From Phocaeicola_A sp963652075 (GTDB taxonomy: Bacteria; Bacteroidota; Bacteroidia; Bacteroidales; Bacteroidaceae): a DNA stretch of 19,831 bases. The stretch lies in assembly GCA_963652075.1 (NCBI GenBank), contig CAVJRQ010000082.1, positions 1-19,831 on the forward strand, given 5' to 3'. Made by a program: the position numbers and the translations under genes. Positions 1 through 7,804 of this stretch are shown here, one piece after another. Below the pieces are notes generated by a model that had not been told where the DNA came from, made no database searches, and was given only the letters and a program-made list of their open reading frames with translations. The number at the start of each line of letters is the position of its first letter. The stretch's first letter is position 1.

Positions 1-71
1 TGCGTACGGGACTCGAACCCGTGACCCCATGCGTGACAGGCATGTATTCTAACCAGCTGAACTAACACACC
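1..71 (-). tRNA. tRNA-Asp (anticodon GTC), 3' end cut by window edge
   Basis: Read on the minus strand, the sequence folds as a tRNA. The 5' acceptor strand GGTGTGT begins at 71 and pairs with ACGCA(CC), the last bases of which lie outside the window. The anticodon arm has stem CATGC/GCATG around loop CTGTCAC, giving anticodon GTC (Asp). The T arm contains GGGTTCGAGTCCC. The discriminator base and CCA end are not visible. It sits downstream of folK in the same direction but has its own promoter. Confidence 0.96.
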
Positions 72-90
72 AATAATAGAATAATCATTA

Positions 91-144
91 GCAATCTCTC
101 TCGATTGCGGATGCAAAGGTAGGCATAATTTCTGTATCTCCAAA
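91..144 (-). promoter_or_regulatory. tRNA-Asp promoter with a hairpin at the start of the leader
   Basis: On the minus strand, TTTG (144-141) is followed after 19 bases by TACCTTTG (121-114). This is an exact match to the Bacteroidetes primary sigma consensus TTTG-N19-TAnnTTTG. Transcription should start near 107-110. The leader then begins almost at once with a perfect hairpin, GCAATC-N6-GATTGC (108-91), about 20 bases before the mature tRNA 5' end. The promoter matches are seen directly; the start site is inferred. Confidence 0.8.
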
Positions 145-167
145 CATTTTCCTCGGAATTTTTATGT

Positions 168-659
168 TCATACCGATTTTCTTTCGTTTTGAGCCGAATG
201 GAGCAGCTCATCCAGTAGCTGACGTATGGTATGGTGAAGCCGTGGATGCGCCAACGTGGGAGCAATCTCGGCGAGGGGGAGAAGGACGAAGGAGCGTTGT
301 TCCATCAGGGGGTGAGGAATTTGAAGTTCACCGTCGTGATAGACCTCATCACCATAGAGGAGGATGTCGATATCGATGGGGCGGTCGTGGTAGGCACCGT
401 CGGTACTCTTGACGGTGCGTCCTAAGTCACGCTCGATGGATTGGGTGGCGTGGAGCAGGTTTAGGGGAGACAAGGTGGTCTCTACCTCCACGGCGGCATT
501 GAGGAACGAGTGGTCGGACTGGAATCCCCAGGGGGCTGTTTCATAAAAAGAGGAGAGGACGATGACGCGTCCTATCCTCTTTTCTATCTCGTCGACGGCA
601 CGATGGAGCTGCGCTTGCTTGTCGCCCAGATTGGTGCCCAGACCTAAGTAGACCCGCAT
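168..659 (-). CDS. folK: 2-amino-4-hydroxy-6-hydroxymethyldihydropteridine pyrophosphokinase
   Basis: HPPK transfers pyrophosphate from ATP to 6-hydroxymethyl-dihydropterin, the step before dihydropteroate synthase in cytoplasmic folate synthesis. The 163-residue protein has the usual family length and motifs: YLGLGTNLGDK (4-14), YETAPWGF (39-46), the metal-binding aspartates D96 and D98 in RPIDIDILLYG, and IPHPLMEQRSFVLLPL near the C-terminus. The ATG at 659 places the family's N-terminal beta strand (MRVYLGLGTN) at the start. An in-frame TTG at 680 would add seven residues and overlap queA, and is less likely. It is the last protein gene of the minus-strand cluster, with a 13-base gap after queA. 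The DHPS and aldolase genes of the pathway are not in the window. Confidence 0.94.
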   Translation of the reverse strand: MRVYLGLGTNLGDKQAQLHRAVDEIEKRIGRVIVLSSFYETAPWGFQSDHSFLNAAVEVETTLSPLNLLHATQSIERDLGRTVKSTDGAYHDRPIDIDILLYGDEVYHDGELQIPHPLMEQRSFVLLPLAEIAPTLAHPRLHHTIRQLLDELLHSAQNERKSV

Positions 660-672
660 CGACCGTACGCGT

Positions 673-1725
673 TTAGTCAATCACCAACATGGCATCGCCG
701 TAGGTGCCGAAACGGTAGTCCTCGTTCAGCGCGATGTCGTAGGCGTTCATAATCAAATCGTAGCCGCCATAGGCGCATACCATCATCAGCAAGGTGGAAA
801 GGGGGAGCTGGAAGTTGGCTATCAGTCCGTCTGCCAGGTTGAACTCGTAGGGTGGGAAGATAAACTTGTTGGTCCATCCTTCAAACTCCTTCAGATTGCC
901 GTCCGTACCCACGGCGGTCTCGATGGCGCGCATCACGGTAGTGCCCACGGCGCACACCTTGTGTCCGCTCTTCTTGGCACGGTTGACCACCTCCGTGGCT
1001 TCGGCGTTGACGAACATCTGTTCTGAGTCCATCTTGTGCTTGGTAAGGTCTTCCACATCGATGTCGCGGAAGTTGCCCAATCCGGCATGCAGGGTGATAT
1101 AGGCGAAATCAATGCCTTTTATCTCCATGCGTTTCATCAGTTCACGACTGAAATGAAGTCCTGCCGTGGGAGCCGTCACCGCTCCTTCGTTGCGTGCAAA
1201 GATAGTCTGGAAGCGTTCTGCGTCCTCGGGCTCCACCTTACGGTTGATGAAGGTTGGCAGCGGAGCCTCGCCCAGCGCATAGAGGGCGCGTTTGAACTCG
1301 TCGTGCGGACCGTCGTAGAGGAAACGCAGCGTGCGTCCACGTGAGGTGGTGTTGTCAATCACCTCCGCTACCATAGAGTCGTCTTCGCCAAAGTAGAGCT
1401 TGTTGCCGATACGTATCTTGCGGGCGGGGTCTACCAGCACGTCCCAGAGGCGCAACTCCTCGTTTAGCTCACGAAGCAGGAATACCTCGATGCGCGCTCC
1501 TGTCTTCTCCTTGTTTCCGTAGAGGCGAGCGGGGAACACTTTCGTGTCGTTGAAGACGAACACGTCCTTGTCGTCGAAATAGTCCAACACGTCCTTGAAG
1601 GTCTTGTGTTCTATCTCACCCGTCTTTTTGTGCACTACCATCAGGCGCGACTCATCGCGGTGTGTGGTGGGATACAGGGCTATCTTCTCCTCCGGAAGCT
1701 TAAATTTAAATTGCGACAGTTTCAT
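673..1725 (-). CDS. queA: S-adenosylmethionine:tRNA ribosyltransferase-isomerase
   Basis: QueA transfers and isomerises the ribosyl moiety of SAM onto 7-aminomethyl-7-deazaguanine at the wobble position of tRNAs with GUN anticodons, making epoxyqueuosine. The tRNA-Asp in this same window is one of its substrates. The 350-residue protein carries family landmarks: an N-terminal FKFKLPEEKIALYPTTHRDESR-type segment, DVFVFNDTKVFPARLYG, EGAVTAPTAGLHFS, ITLHAGLGNFRDI and VCAVGTTVMRAIET. A C-terminal NFQLPLSTLLMMVCAYGG segment completes the fold. The length is normal for the family. It lies 15 bases downstream of truB, so two tRNA-modification genes are transcribed together. No break or missing motif is visible. 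Confidence 0.97.
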   Translation of the reverse strand: MKLSQFKFKLPEEKIALYPTTHRDESRLMVVHKKTGEIEHKTFKDVLDYFDDKDVFVFNDTKVFPARLYGNKEKTGARIEVFLLRELNEELRLWDVLVDPARKIRIGNKLYFGEDDSMVAEVIDNTTSRGRTLRFLYDGPHDEFKRALYALGEAPLPTFINRKVEPEDAERFQTIFARNEGAVTAPTAGLHFSRELMKRMEIKGIDFAYITLHAGLGNFRDIDVEDLTKHKMDSEQMFVNAEATEVVNRAKKSGHKVCAVGTTVMRAIETAVGTDGNLKEFEGWTNKFIFPPYEFNLADGLIANFQLPLSTLLMMVCAYGGYDLIMNAYDIALNEDYRFGTYGDAMLVID

Positions 1726-1740
1726 AACTATATCAAAATC

Positions 1741-2442
1741 TTATTCGTTTGTTTCTATTTCTTGTTTCTCTATCCAAGCGGGGAACTCGTCCAGTGCGAT
1801 GCAGTCGCTCAGCCGTACGTCGCCCACTCGTGTGCGCTCCAGTGCGGTGAGGTGTGCGCCACTGTGCAACGCCTCGCCGATGTCGCGGGCCAAGGCCCGT
1901 ATGTAGGTTCCCTTGCTGCACACTACCCGTATGGTTATCTCAGGCAGTTCGCAACGGATCAGTTCTATCTCGTCGATGACCAGCGTCTTGGGCTTTAGCT
2001 CCACATCGCGTCCCTTGCGCGCCAGGTCATAGGCCCGTTTGCCGTTGACCTTGCAGGCGGAGAAAGAGGGCGGCACCTGTTCGATGGTGCCCACGAAGTG
2101 TTTCAGCGTCTCCTCCACCAGCTCCCTTGTGATGTGCTCGGTAGGGTAGGTGGCGTCAATCTCATGCTCCAGGTCGAACGAGGGTGTGGTAGCTCCCAGC
2201 ATCAGGGTTGCCACATACTCCTTCGTGTGGTACTGAAACTCCTCTATCCGTTTGGTGGCTTTGCCCGTGCAGAGTATCATCACGCCCGTGGCGAGGGGGT
2301 CGAGTGTGCCGGCATGACCCACTTTCAGCTTCTTCACACCCTGCTTCTGGCAGAGGAAATAGCGCACCTTGTTCACCGCGCCAAACGATGTCCACTTGTA
2401 GGGCTTGTTGATGTAGAGAATCTCTCCTTCCTTGAAATTCAT
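1741..2442 (-). CDS. truB: tRNA pseudouridine(55) synthase
   Basis: TruB converts uridine 55 in the T loop of tRNAs to pseudouridine. The catalytic aspartate is D48 in the diagnostic motif GHAGTLDPLATGV (42-54). ILYINKPYKWTS (8-19) near the N-terminus and KGTYIRALARDIG downstream are also typical. The start was placed at the ATG at 2442, giving 233 residues that begin MNFKEGEILY. A longer frame to 2481 would overlap the end of uppP and adds 13 residues unlike the family. At 233 residues it is shorter than the E. coli enzyme of roughly 310 and has at most a small C-terminal extension, lacking a full PUA domain. Short forms like this are common in Bacteroidetes. The gap to uppP is 13 bases. Confidence 0.96.
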   Translation of the reverse strand: MNFKEGEILYINKPYKWTSFGAVNKVRYFLCQKQGVKKLKVGHAGTLDPLATGVMILCTGKATKRIEEFQYHTKEYVATLMLGATTPSFDLEHEIDATYPTEHITRELVEETLKHFVGTIEQVPPSFSACKVNGKRAYDLARKGRDVELKPKTLVIDEIELIRCELPEITIRVVCSKGTYIRALARDIGEALHSGAHLTALERTRVGDVRLSDCIALDEFPAWIEKQEIETNE

Positions 2443-2455
2443 TCCGGCGGTCTGA

Positions 2456-3310
2456 TTACACGATTTCGAGACTATAGCCACAGAGCATCATGGCAATGAT
2501 TAGTCCACCCACAATGATTCGGTACCAACCGAACGCCTTGAATCCGTACTTGGTGACGAAGTGGATGAAGAACTTGATAGCCAACAGGGCGACCACAAAA
2601 GCGACCACATTGCCTACGATGAGTGCGCTCATGTTGTCGAGCAGCACGGAGGGGTTGCCCGAAGTGATGAGCTTCAGCAGTTTGTAGGCCGTAGCGGCAA
2701 ACATGGTGGGTACGGCCAGAAAGAATGAGAACTCTGCCGCAGCCTTACGGGTGAGTTTCTGTGACATACCGCCCACGATGGTGGCCATAGAGCGCGAGAC
2801 TCCCGGTATCATGGCGATGCACTGAAACAGTCCGATGCGGAAGGCACGGCGTTCGGTGAGCTCCGTCTCCTCATTGCCTTTATTGAAGATTCGGTCACAG
2901 AAGAGCATGAACACGCCTCCTATTACCAACATCACGGCAACCACCATCACACTCTCCAACAGTTGGTCTATCAGGTCACTGAAGAGGAATCCCAACACGG
3001 CGGCGGGGATGAAGGCAACCAACAGCTTCCAATAGAAATCGAACCGATGCAGGAAGCGCTTCAACGCACCTGCTCCTTCGGGAGCCGGCGCATGGTTGAG
3101 ACGGAAAAACCGTTTCCAGTAGAGGCACACCACAGAGAGGATGGCTCCGAACTGGATGATGACGGTGAAGGCTTTCACAAACTCCGTGCTCTTCACGCCC
3201 AACAGGTTCTGCGTGATAATCATGTGTCCCGTGGACGACACGGGCAGGTATTCCGTCAGTCCTTCGACAATGGCGATGGCCACTGTCTGTAGCATATTCA
3301 AGTCACTCAT
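2456..3310 (-). CDS. uppP: Undecaprenyl-diphosphatase (BacA/UppP)
   Basis: This integral membrane phosphatase removes one phosphate from undecaprenyl pyrophosphate. It recycles the lipid carrier for peptidoglycan and surface polysaccharide synthesis, and overproduction gives bacitracin resistance. The 284-residue protein has both signature segments: EGLTEYLPVSSTGH (16-29) with the catalytic glutamate pair, and PGVSRS (169-174) with the active-site arginine. Multiple hydrophobic helices fit the polytopic fold. The start was set at ATG 3310; a GTG one codon upstream is possible. Its first 8 bases overlap the end of the DUF3098 gene in an ATGAGTGA junction, which suggests translational coupling. 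The length is usual for the family. Confidence 0.96.
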   Translation of the reverse strand: MSDLNMLQTVAIAIVEGLTEYLPVSSTGHMIITQNLLGVKSTEFVKAFTVIIQFGAILSVVCLYWKRFFRLNHAPAPEGAGALKRFLHRFDFYWKLLVAFIPAAVLGFLFSDLIDQLLESVMVVAVMLVIGGVFMLFCDRIFNKGNEETELTERRAFRIGLFQCIAMIPGVSRSMATIVGGMSQKLTRKAAAEFSFFLAVPTMFAATAYKLLKLITSGNPSVLLDNMSALIVGNVVAFVVALLAIKFFIHFVTKYGFKAFGWYRIIVGGLIIAMMLCGYSLEIV

Positions 3311-3545
3311 CACTCTTTGGGCTGTTTTTGGGTTTGCGCAGAAGGGCGTAAATCATAAACACGAAACCGAAGAAGCATACCGCCGGGGCCACCTTGATGC
3401 GGCGTACGCTGAATATGTCCGGTTCAAACATCTCTTCCGTGGAGCCTGGGCCGGTCATCAGCAAGAATCCGACAATCACCACTGCCATGCCTACGGCCAG
3501 CAGGATGAAGTTTGTCTTATCCAATGCGAATTTAGTCTTGTCCAT
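3303..3545 (-). CDS. DUF3098 family small membrane protein
   Basis: This 80-residue protein starts MDKTKFALDKTNFILLAVGM. It has two predicted membrane helices, about residues 12-32 and 52-70, and a charged, lysine-rich C-terminus (LLRKPKNSPKSDE). The pattern and position match DUF3098, a Bacteroidetes family usually found between ftsX and uppP; the function is not known. The ATG at 3545 was preferred over an upstream in-frame start at 3638, which would run into ftsX and adds non-family sequence. It lies 29 bases after ftsX and overlaps uppP by 8 bases. The conserved neighbourhood suggests an inner-membrane role linked to division or envelope synthesis, but that is inference. Confidence 0.85.
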   Translation of the reverse strand: MDKTKFALDKTNFILLAVGMAVVIVGFLLMTGPGSTEEMFEPDIFSVRRIKVAPAVCFFGFVFMIYALLRKPKNSPKSDE

Positions 3546-3574
3546 TCTTGTATCTTTTCTTATTGAATTGAATC

Positions 3575-4444
3575 TTATATCTGATAAAGCTTGTTCGTGC
3601 ACATGTGCAGGTATCTGTTGATTGACAGGTAGGCGCACAGGAACGTGATGACCACGCCAAACAGCAGCACCGTGAAGGCTACCTGCGTCATGACACCCGA
3701 GGTGATGACCTCCGTCAGCTCAGGCTCGTAGCGCAACAGCAGACGTGAGCCGCACCATAACACCCCGTTGGCCAACAGGCCGGAGAGGATGCCCACCCGC
3801 ACGTTGCGCAGCAGGAAGGGGCGACGTATGAATCCCCAGCTCGCTCCCACCAGCGTCATGGTGTGGATGAGGAACCGGCGCGAATAGATGGTGAGCCGTA
3901 TGGTATTGTTGATGAGGGCGAACGACACTAATGTCAGCAAGGCCGCAATGCCCAGCAGGACAACGCTTATCTTGCGGATGTTGGAGTTCACCGCATCCAT
4001 CAGCGCCTGCGGATAGACAATCTCTGTCACCCCCTTGTTTTTCTTAATCTCCTTCTCTATCCACTTCAGCGAGTCCGAGTTGGCGTAGGCGGAGTTGAGC
4101 TTTACCTCCAACGAAGCCGAGAAGGGATTGTATCCCAGGAACTTCTCGGGGTCTGCCCCCATCGCTTCGGAATGCTCCTTCAGTGCGTCCTTCTTCGAGA
4201 TGTACTGGCTCTCCTTCACATACGCCTTCTTGCCGAGGTCTTTCTTGAACTTGAGGATATCCGCTTCACGGACATCGTCACTCATGAGGATGGAGAAGTT
4301 GATGCTCTCGCGGACATAGACCGAGAGGTTACGTGCCGACAGCACGAAGAACATCACCATGCCCAGCAGGATGAGCACCATCGTGGTACTGATGCAGGAG
4401 GTGACGAACTGCATGCTCCATATATTACCGGTTTTCTTTTTCAT
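3575..4444 (-). CDS. ftsX: Cell division protein FtsX (ABC transporter-like permease)
   Basis: FtsX is the membrane partner of the ATPase FtsE and couples the divisome to peptidoglycan hydrolase activation. The 289-residue protein shows the expected layout: a short cytoplasmic N-terminus and TM1 (about 17-38), then an extracytoplasmic domain (39-155). Three further helices follow (about 158-178, 215-237 and 253-275). The cytoplasmic-loop motif MTLVGASWGFIRRPF (196-210) is characteristic of FtsX. The start ATG lies 3 bases after the stop of the methyltransferase gene, so the two are probably co-transcribed. No ftsE is present in the window; in this phylum ftsE is often located elsewhere, so this is not evidence of a defect. 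Confidence 0.94.
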   Translation of the reverse strand: MKKKTGNIWSMQFVTSCISTTMVLILLGMVMFFVLSARNLSVYVRESINFSILMSDDVREADILKFKKDLGKKAYVKESQYISKKDALKEHSEAMGADPEKFLGYNPFSASLEVKLNSAYANSDSLKWIEKEIKKNKGVTEIVYPQALMDAVNSNIRKISVVLLGIAALLTLVSFALINNTIRLTIYSRRFLIHTMTLVGASWGFIRRPFLLRNVRVGILSGLLANGVLWCGSRLLLRYEPELTEVITSGVMTQVAFTVLLFGVVITFLCAYLSINRYLHMCTNKLYQI

Positions 4445-4447
4445 CGT

Positions 4448-5347
4448 TTATAGTCTCTTTCTGAATACGTAAATGACGGAACTGCTGCGTCCCCTTCTCG
4501 TACGGGCGTTTAGCCAAGCCATCGCTCCCCAAAAGAAGCCGCGCACAAAGGCGAAGCGGTGCTTCTTGTAACGCTCGCTCATCATGGAGATGTAGAAAGC
4601 GTCGAAAGGCATGGGGTAGTGTCCTTCGAGGATGAAGTTGTGCTTCAGGGCGAAGCGCTGCATGGAGTTGACCGTGAAGTGCCACAGGTGACGCGGCGTA
4701 TCGTAGGCTGCCCAATGGGAGCCGTATTTTTCAGCGTCGTACGACCCGCAGTTGGGTACGGCCACCACTAAGACACCTTTATCGTCGAGCAGCCGGTAGA
4801 GCGTCTCCCACAACTCGTTGAGGTGCTCAATATGTTCCATGGAGTGCCACAGGGTGATGACGTTGAACTCCTTTGCCTTGAAGTCCGTCAGTTCCGTGTC
4901 CGGCTTTATCAGCAGGTGGAAGTGGTCGAGGGCGAACCGGCGTGCCTGCGCGCTCTTCTCCACGGCTTCCACATCCCATCCCTTCTCGAACATGGTATGG
5001 ATGAAGTAGCCCGTGCCTGCACCGATGTCGAGGATGCGCCCCGTAGGGTGGTGGAGCGCCTTGCGTACCAACCGCGCCTTGCGGCCAAGCATATAACGGC
5101 GGACGTGGTGATAGAGGGTGTTGACAATGCCTTTGTGGGTGTTGCTGTGGGAGATGTAGGCGGGAGTGTCGTAGTATCGTCCCATCTCCGCTTCCACCGG
5201 TGCGTCCTGAGTGAAACGGAATCCGCACGCCTCACACTCGAGCAAGCTGAAACGCTCTCCCGTGGCAAAGTGATCCGTACAGTCCAGAAAATGTCTGAAA
5301 TGGTTTCCGCCGCAGAGCGGACAAGCCTCTATCGTGAGTTTATTCAT
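4448..5347 (-). CDS. Class I SAM-dependent methyltransferase with N-terminal zinc-ribbon-like motif
   Basis: This is a 299-residue cytoplasmic protein. The N-terminus has a C-x2-C ... C-x2-C pattern (C9, C12, C38, C41), which suggests a small zinc-binding ribbon. A Rossmann-type methyltransferase domain follows, with SAM motif I LDIGAGTGYF (106-115) and the acidic residues of VEAVEKS (126-132). WHSMEHIEH (167-175) is typical of the Methyltransf_11/23 group. The substrate cannot be told from sequence; relatives act on lipids, quinones, sugars or proteins. The ATG at 5347 starts right before the cysteine motif; an ORF extension to 5356 adds three residues. It is the first gene of the cluster leading into ftsX, so it may be expressed with division and envelope genes. 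No convincing promoter was found upstream. Confidence 0.82.
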   Translation of the reverse strand: MNKLTIEACPLCGGNHFRHFLDCTDHFATGERFSLLECEACGFRFTQDAPVEAEMGRYYDTPAYISHSNTHKGIVNTLYHHVRRYMLGRKARLVRKALHHPTGRILDIGAGTGYFIHTMFEKGWDVEAVEKSAQARRFALDHFHLLIKPDTELTDFKAKEFNVITLWHSMEHIEHLNELWETLYRLLDDKGVLVVAVPNCGSYDAEKYGSHWAAYDTPRHLWHFTVNSMQRFALKHNFILEGHYPMPFDAFYISMMSERYKKHRFAFVRGFFWGAMAWLNARTRRGRSSSVIYVFRKRL

Positions 5348-5497
5348 CAAAAGCAAGATTATCGTTTACTTCACCATGTACCTTAATGAGGTATACACCA
5401 CCCAAATTTGCTGCAAAATAACAAATAAAAGCCGTTGGAAGGATGTTTATTTATAATCTTTTAAGACAAACCTCTCCGTAGGGATTTCTTTATTTTC

Positions 5498-5505
5498 TAC
5501 TTTTG
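5498..5505 (+). promoter_or_regulatory. Probable -7 element for the pspC/DUF4294 unit
   Basis: TACTTTTG fits TAnnTTTG exactly and lies about 50 bases before the start codon at 5557. No clear TTTG or TTG is present at the -33 position, so this is a partial match. The 209-base gap between the divergent genes is AT-rich. On its other strand no element better than one-mismatch copies (for example CAAATTTG) was seen for the methyltransferase-ftsX cluster. Confidence 0.5.
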
Positions 5506-5556
5506 CATCTGGATGGGGATTGTGTGGTATGGCCTCGTCACTAAATATGGGATTCT

Positions 5557-5796
5557 ATGGCAAACAAGAAACTTACTAAATCAAACAACAAGATGATTGC
5601 CGGTGTCTGCGCCGGGTTCGCTGAGTATTTCGGAATCGACGCTACTCTGATGCGCGTCATTTGGGTGTTGGCGGTTCTCTGTGTCGGGTTTGGTGTACTG
5701 TTCTACATCATCTGCTGTTTCATCCTGCCCCCTGCCGGAGTGAAGAGCTACCAAGAGCGGATGCAGGAACGGCTCAACGAGCGCCGGCAAGACTGA
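5557..5796 (+). CDS. PspC domain-containing membrane protein
   Basis: This 79-residue protein is made almost entirely of one PspC domain. A basic N-terminus (ANKKLTKSNNKMIAGVCAG, 2-20) leads into AEYFGIDATLMRVIWVL. One strongly hydrophobic stretch (about 34-57, containing GFGVLFYIICCFILPP) should form a membrane helix, followed by a charged amphipathic tail rich in Glu and Arg. PspC in enterobacteria senses envelope stress with PspB and releases PspA, but stand-alone PspC proteins in Bacteroidetes have no assigned partner. No pspA or pspB is nearby. It is followed after 32 bases by the DUF4294 gene and probably shares its transcript. Confidence 0.9.
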   Translation: MANKKLTKSNNKMIAGVCAGFAEYFGIDATLMRVIWVLAVLCVGFGVLFYIICCFILPPAGVKSYQERMQERLNERRQD

Positions 5797-5828
5797 CAAG
5801 CGGTTGTGGATGGAGGAGAGTGTGGCTC

Positions 5829-6482
5829 ATGTCGAACTTGTGGAGACAGATTCGTTTGCTTTGCTTCGATAGGGGGTGGGGGATTCGTGTCGTCGCGCTG
5901 ATGACGATATTACTCTCTGCATGCTATACGGCCAATGCGCAAGAGGTGACGCGACAGCCCTCTTCCGAAGGCTATCTGCTGCGGGCGTATGTGGACAAGG
6001 GCGACACAATCCTTATGGCAACGATGCCCACGCTGCACGTCTACCCTCCCTACAAATTCCGTAACAAACGTGAGAAAGAGCGCTACGACAAGCTGGTGCG
6101 CGACGTGAAGAAGACGCTTCCCATTGCCCGCCAAATCAACGGCATCATCATCGAGACCTATGAGTATCTCAATACAATCCCCACGAAAAAGGAACGTAAG
6201 AAACACATCAAACGGGTGGAGAAGAGCCTGAAGGAGCAGTATACGCCCGTGATGAAGAAACTCACCTTCTCGCAAGGGAAGCTGCTTATCAAACTGGTGG
6301 ACCGGGAGTGTAACCAGTCCACCTATGAATTGGTGAAGGCTTTCATGGGACCCTTACGGGCAGGTTTCTACCAGGCCTTTGCCAAGGTGATGGGAGCCAG
6401 CCTGAAGAAGGAATATGACCCCACGGGCGAAGACCGTATGGTGGAGCGCATCATCAACCTGGTGGAGAGCGGCCAGATTTGA
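5829..6482 (+). CDS. DUF4294 domain-containing exported protein (possible lipoprotein)
   Basis: A protein of 217 residues from the ATG at 5829, which has a purine-rich GGAGGAGAG 8 bases upstream. An in-frame ATG at 5901 would give 193 residues and a tighter signal peptide. The N-terminus ends in ILLSACYTANAQ, which contains a plausible lipobox (LSAC) and, alternatively, a signal peptidase I site after ANA. The mature part matches DUF4294, a Bacteroidetes family of unknown function, with landmarks VYPPYKFRNKREKERY, LVRDVKKTLP, ETYEYLNTIPTKKERKKH, KKLTFSQGKLLIKLVDRECN and a C-terminal EYDPTGEDRMVERI. The many charged residues suggest a soluble periplasmic protein anchored or released after export. 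The ORF extends upstream to 5661, but that part overlaps pspC out of frame and is rejected. Confidence 0.85.
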   Translation: MSNLWRQIRLLCFDRGWGIRVVALMTILLSACYTANAQEVTRQPSSEGYLLRAYVDKGDTILMATMPTLHVYPPYKFRNKREKERYDKLVRDVKKTLPIARQINGIIIETYEYLNTIPTKKERKKHIKRVEKSLKEQYTPVMKKLTFSQGKLLIKLVDRECNQSTYELVKAFMGPLRAGFYQAFAKVMGASLKKEYDPTGEDRMVERIINLVESGQI

Positions 6483-6532
6483 ACCCTACTCTGAAATAAA
6501 ATCAATTTTTGTAGAATATCTCTCAAAAAAGA

Positions 6533-6561
6533 TTTGGCAATTCAATTTATTCGTATATTTG
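6533..6561 (+). promoter_or_regulatory. Promoter of the iron-containing alcohol dehydrogenase gene
   Basis: TTTG (6533-6536) is followed after 17 bases by TATATTTG (6554-6561), an exact TAnnTTTG match with spacing slightly shorter than the usual 19-21. Transcription would start near 6567. This position helps choose the start codon: an ATG at 6574 would be only about 7 bases from the transcript end, whereas the ATG at 6598 leaves a normal leader of about 30 bases. Confidence 0.7.
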
Positions 6562-6597
6562 GGAACACGAAACATGAATCTTAAATGCGATAAAATC

Positions 6598-7770
6598 ATG
6601 AACACAAATTCTATTTTCAGTATGTACATCCCCACACGGTTAATCTTCGGATGTGGGGAGATAAAGAAACTGGCCACGTTGACGCTGCCGGGTAAGAAAG
6701 CGATGATTGTCATTTCATCGGGTACTTCCATGCGTAAGTATGGCTATTTGGAGAAAGTTCAGAACTTGCTGAGTGATAACAACGTAGAGAGCGTGGTATA
6801 TGACAAGATACTCCCCAATCCCATAAAGGATCATGTGATGGAGGCTGCGGAGATTTGCCGGAAAGAGAGTTGCGACTTCGTTGTCGGACTGGGTGGCGGC
6901 AGCAGTATAGACTCCGCCAAGGCAATCGCTATCATGGCTTGCAACAGCGGCGACTATTGGGATTACATCTCCGGAGGTTCGGGCAAGGGACAGCCCGTGA
7001 AGAAGGTGTTGCCTATCGTGGCCATTCCCACCACTGCCGGTACGGGTACCGAGGTAGACCCGTGGTCGGTCATCACTAATATGGAATGTCAGGAAAAGAT
7101 AGGCTTCGGTTCGCCTCTTACCTTTCCAGCCATCTCTATTGTAGACCCGGAACTGATGCTCTCCCTGCCGCCTCATCTGACGGCTTACCAAGGCTTCGAT
7201 GCCTTCTTCCATGCCGCTGAGGGTTACATATCCACCTGTGCCACTCCCGTGAGCGACCTCTTCGCATTGGAGGCTATCCGCTTGCTGTATAAGTATCTGC
7301 CTGTGGCCGTCAACGACGGACGCAACCTGAAGGCTCGGGCCAAAGTGGCTTGGGCAAGTACCTTGGCGGGTATGTCCGAAGCGACTTGCGGATGCGTGTC
7401 ACAGCACGCCATGGAGCACGCCATGAGTGCCTTCTATCCCCAGTTGCCTCACGGTGCCGGACTGATAGCTCTGTCAGAGCCCTACTTCGAGACCTTCCGT
7501 AACGATTGCATGAAGCGTTACATGAAGATGGCGGAAATCATGACGCAGCAGAAGAGCAACCGTCCGAGTGACTTCATCGAGGCTTTGGTACGGATGAAGA
7601 AAGAGTGCCATGTGGAAGATATTCGGCTGAGCGAGTATGGCATCACTGAGGAAGACTTGCCGAAGATGGTGACCAACGCTCGCGAGACGATGGGTCGTCT
7701 CTTCACCCTCGACCCGCGTCCGATGCAGGACGACGAGGTGTTGGCTATTTATCGCAAAGCGTTCAAGTAA
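6598..7770 (+). CDS. Iron-containing (group III) alcohol dehydrogenase
   Basis: This is a 390-residue, probably NAD(P)H-dependent alcohol/aldehyde oxidoreductase of the Fe-ADH family. The GGGSSIDSAKA motif (99-109) forms the nucleotide-binding turn, and IPTTAGTGTEVDPWSV (143-158) is typical. The likely metal ligands are D201 and H205 in FDAFFHAAEG, H270 in QHAMEHAMSAF and H285 in LPHGAG. The substrate cannot be fixed from sequence; family members act on butanol, 1,3-propanediol, lactaldehyde and related compounds. The ATG at 6598 agrees with the promoter position; an in-frame ATG at 6574 would add eight residues. It appears to be a single-gene unit, with its own promoter upstream and a hairpin downstream. 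An ORF reaching back to 6415 overlaps DUF4294 and is not real coding sequence there. Confidence 0.93.
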   Translation: MNTNSIFSMYIPTRLIFGCGEIKKLATLTLPGKKAMIVISSGTSMRKYGYLEKVQNLLSDNNVESVVYDKILPNPIKDHVMEAAEICRKESCDFVVGLGGGSSIDSAKAIAIMACNSGDYWDYISGGSGKGQPVKKVLPIVAIPTTAGTGTEVDPWSVITNMECQEKIGFGSPLTFPAISIVDPELMLSLPPHLTAYQGFDAFFHAAEGYISTCATPVSDLFALEAIRLLYKYLPVAVNDGRNLKARAKVAWASTLAGMSEATCGCVSQHAMEHAMSAFYPQLPHGAGLIALSEPYFETFRNDCMKRYMKMAEIMTQQKSNRPSDFIEALVRMKKECHVEDIRLSEYGITEEDLPKMVTNARETMGRLFTLDPRPMQDDEVLAIYRKAFK

Positions 7771-7804
7771 GCCTGTCCGTCGGCATCATACAGAAATGAA
7801 ATAA

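Noticed and set aside
660..680. Upstream TTG start for folK
   Set aside because: It adds seven residues not matching the family N-terminus and overlaps queA; the ATG at 659 starts directly at the conserved MRVYLGLGTN.
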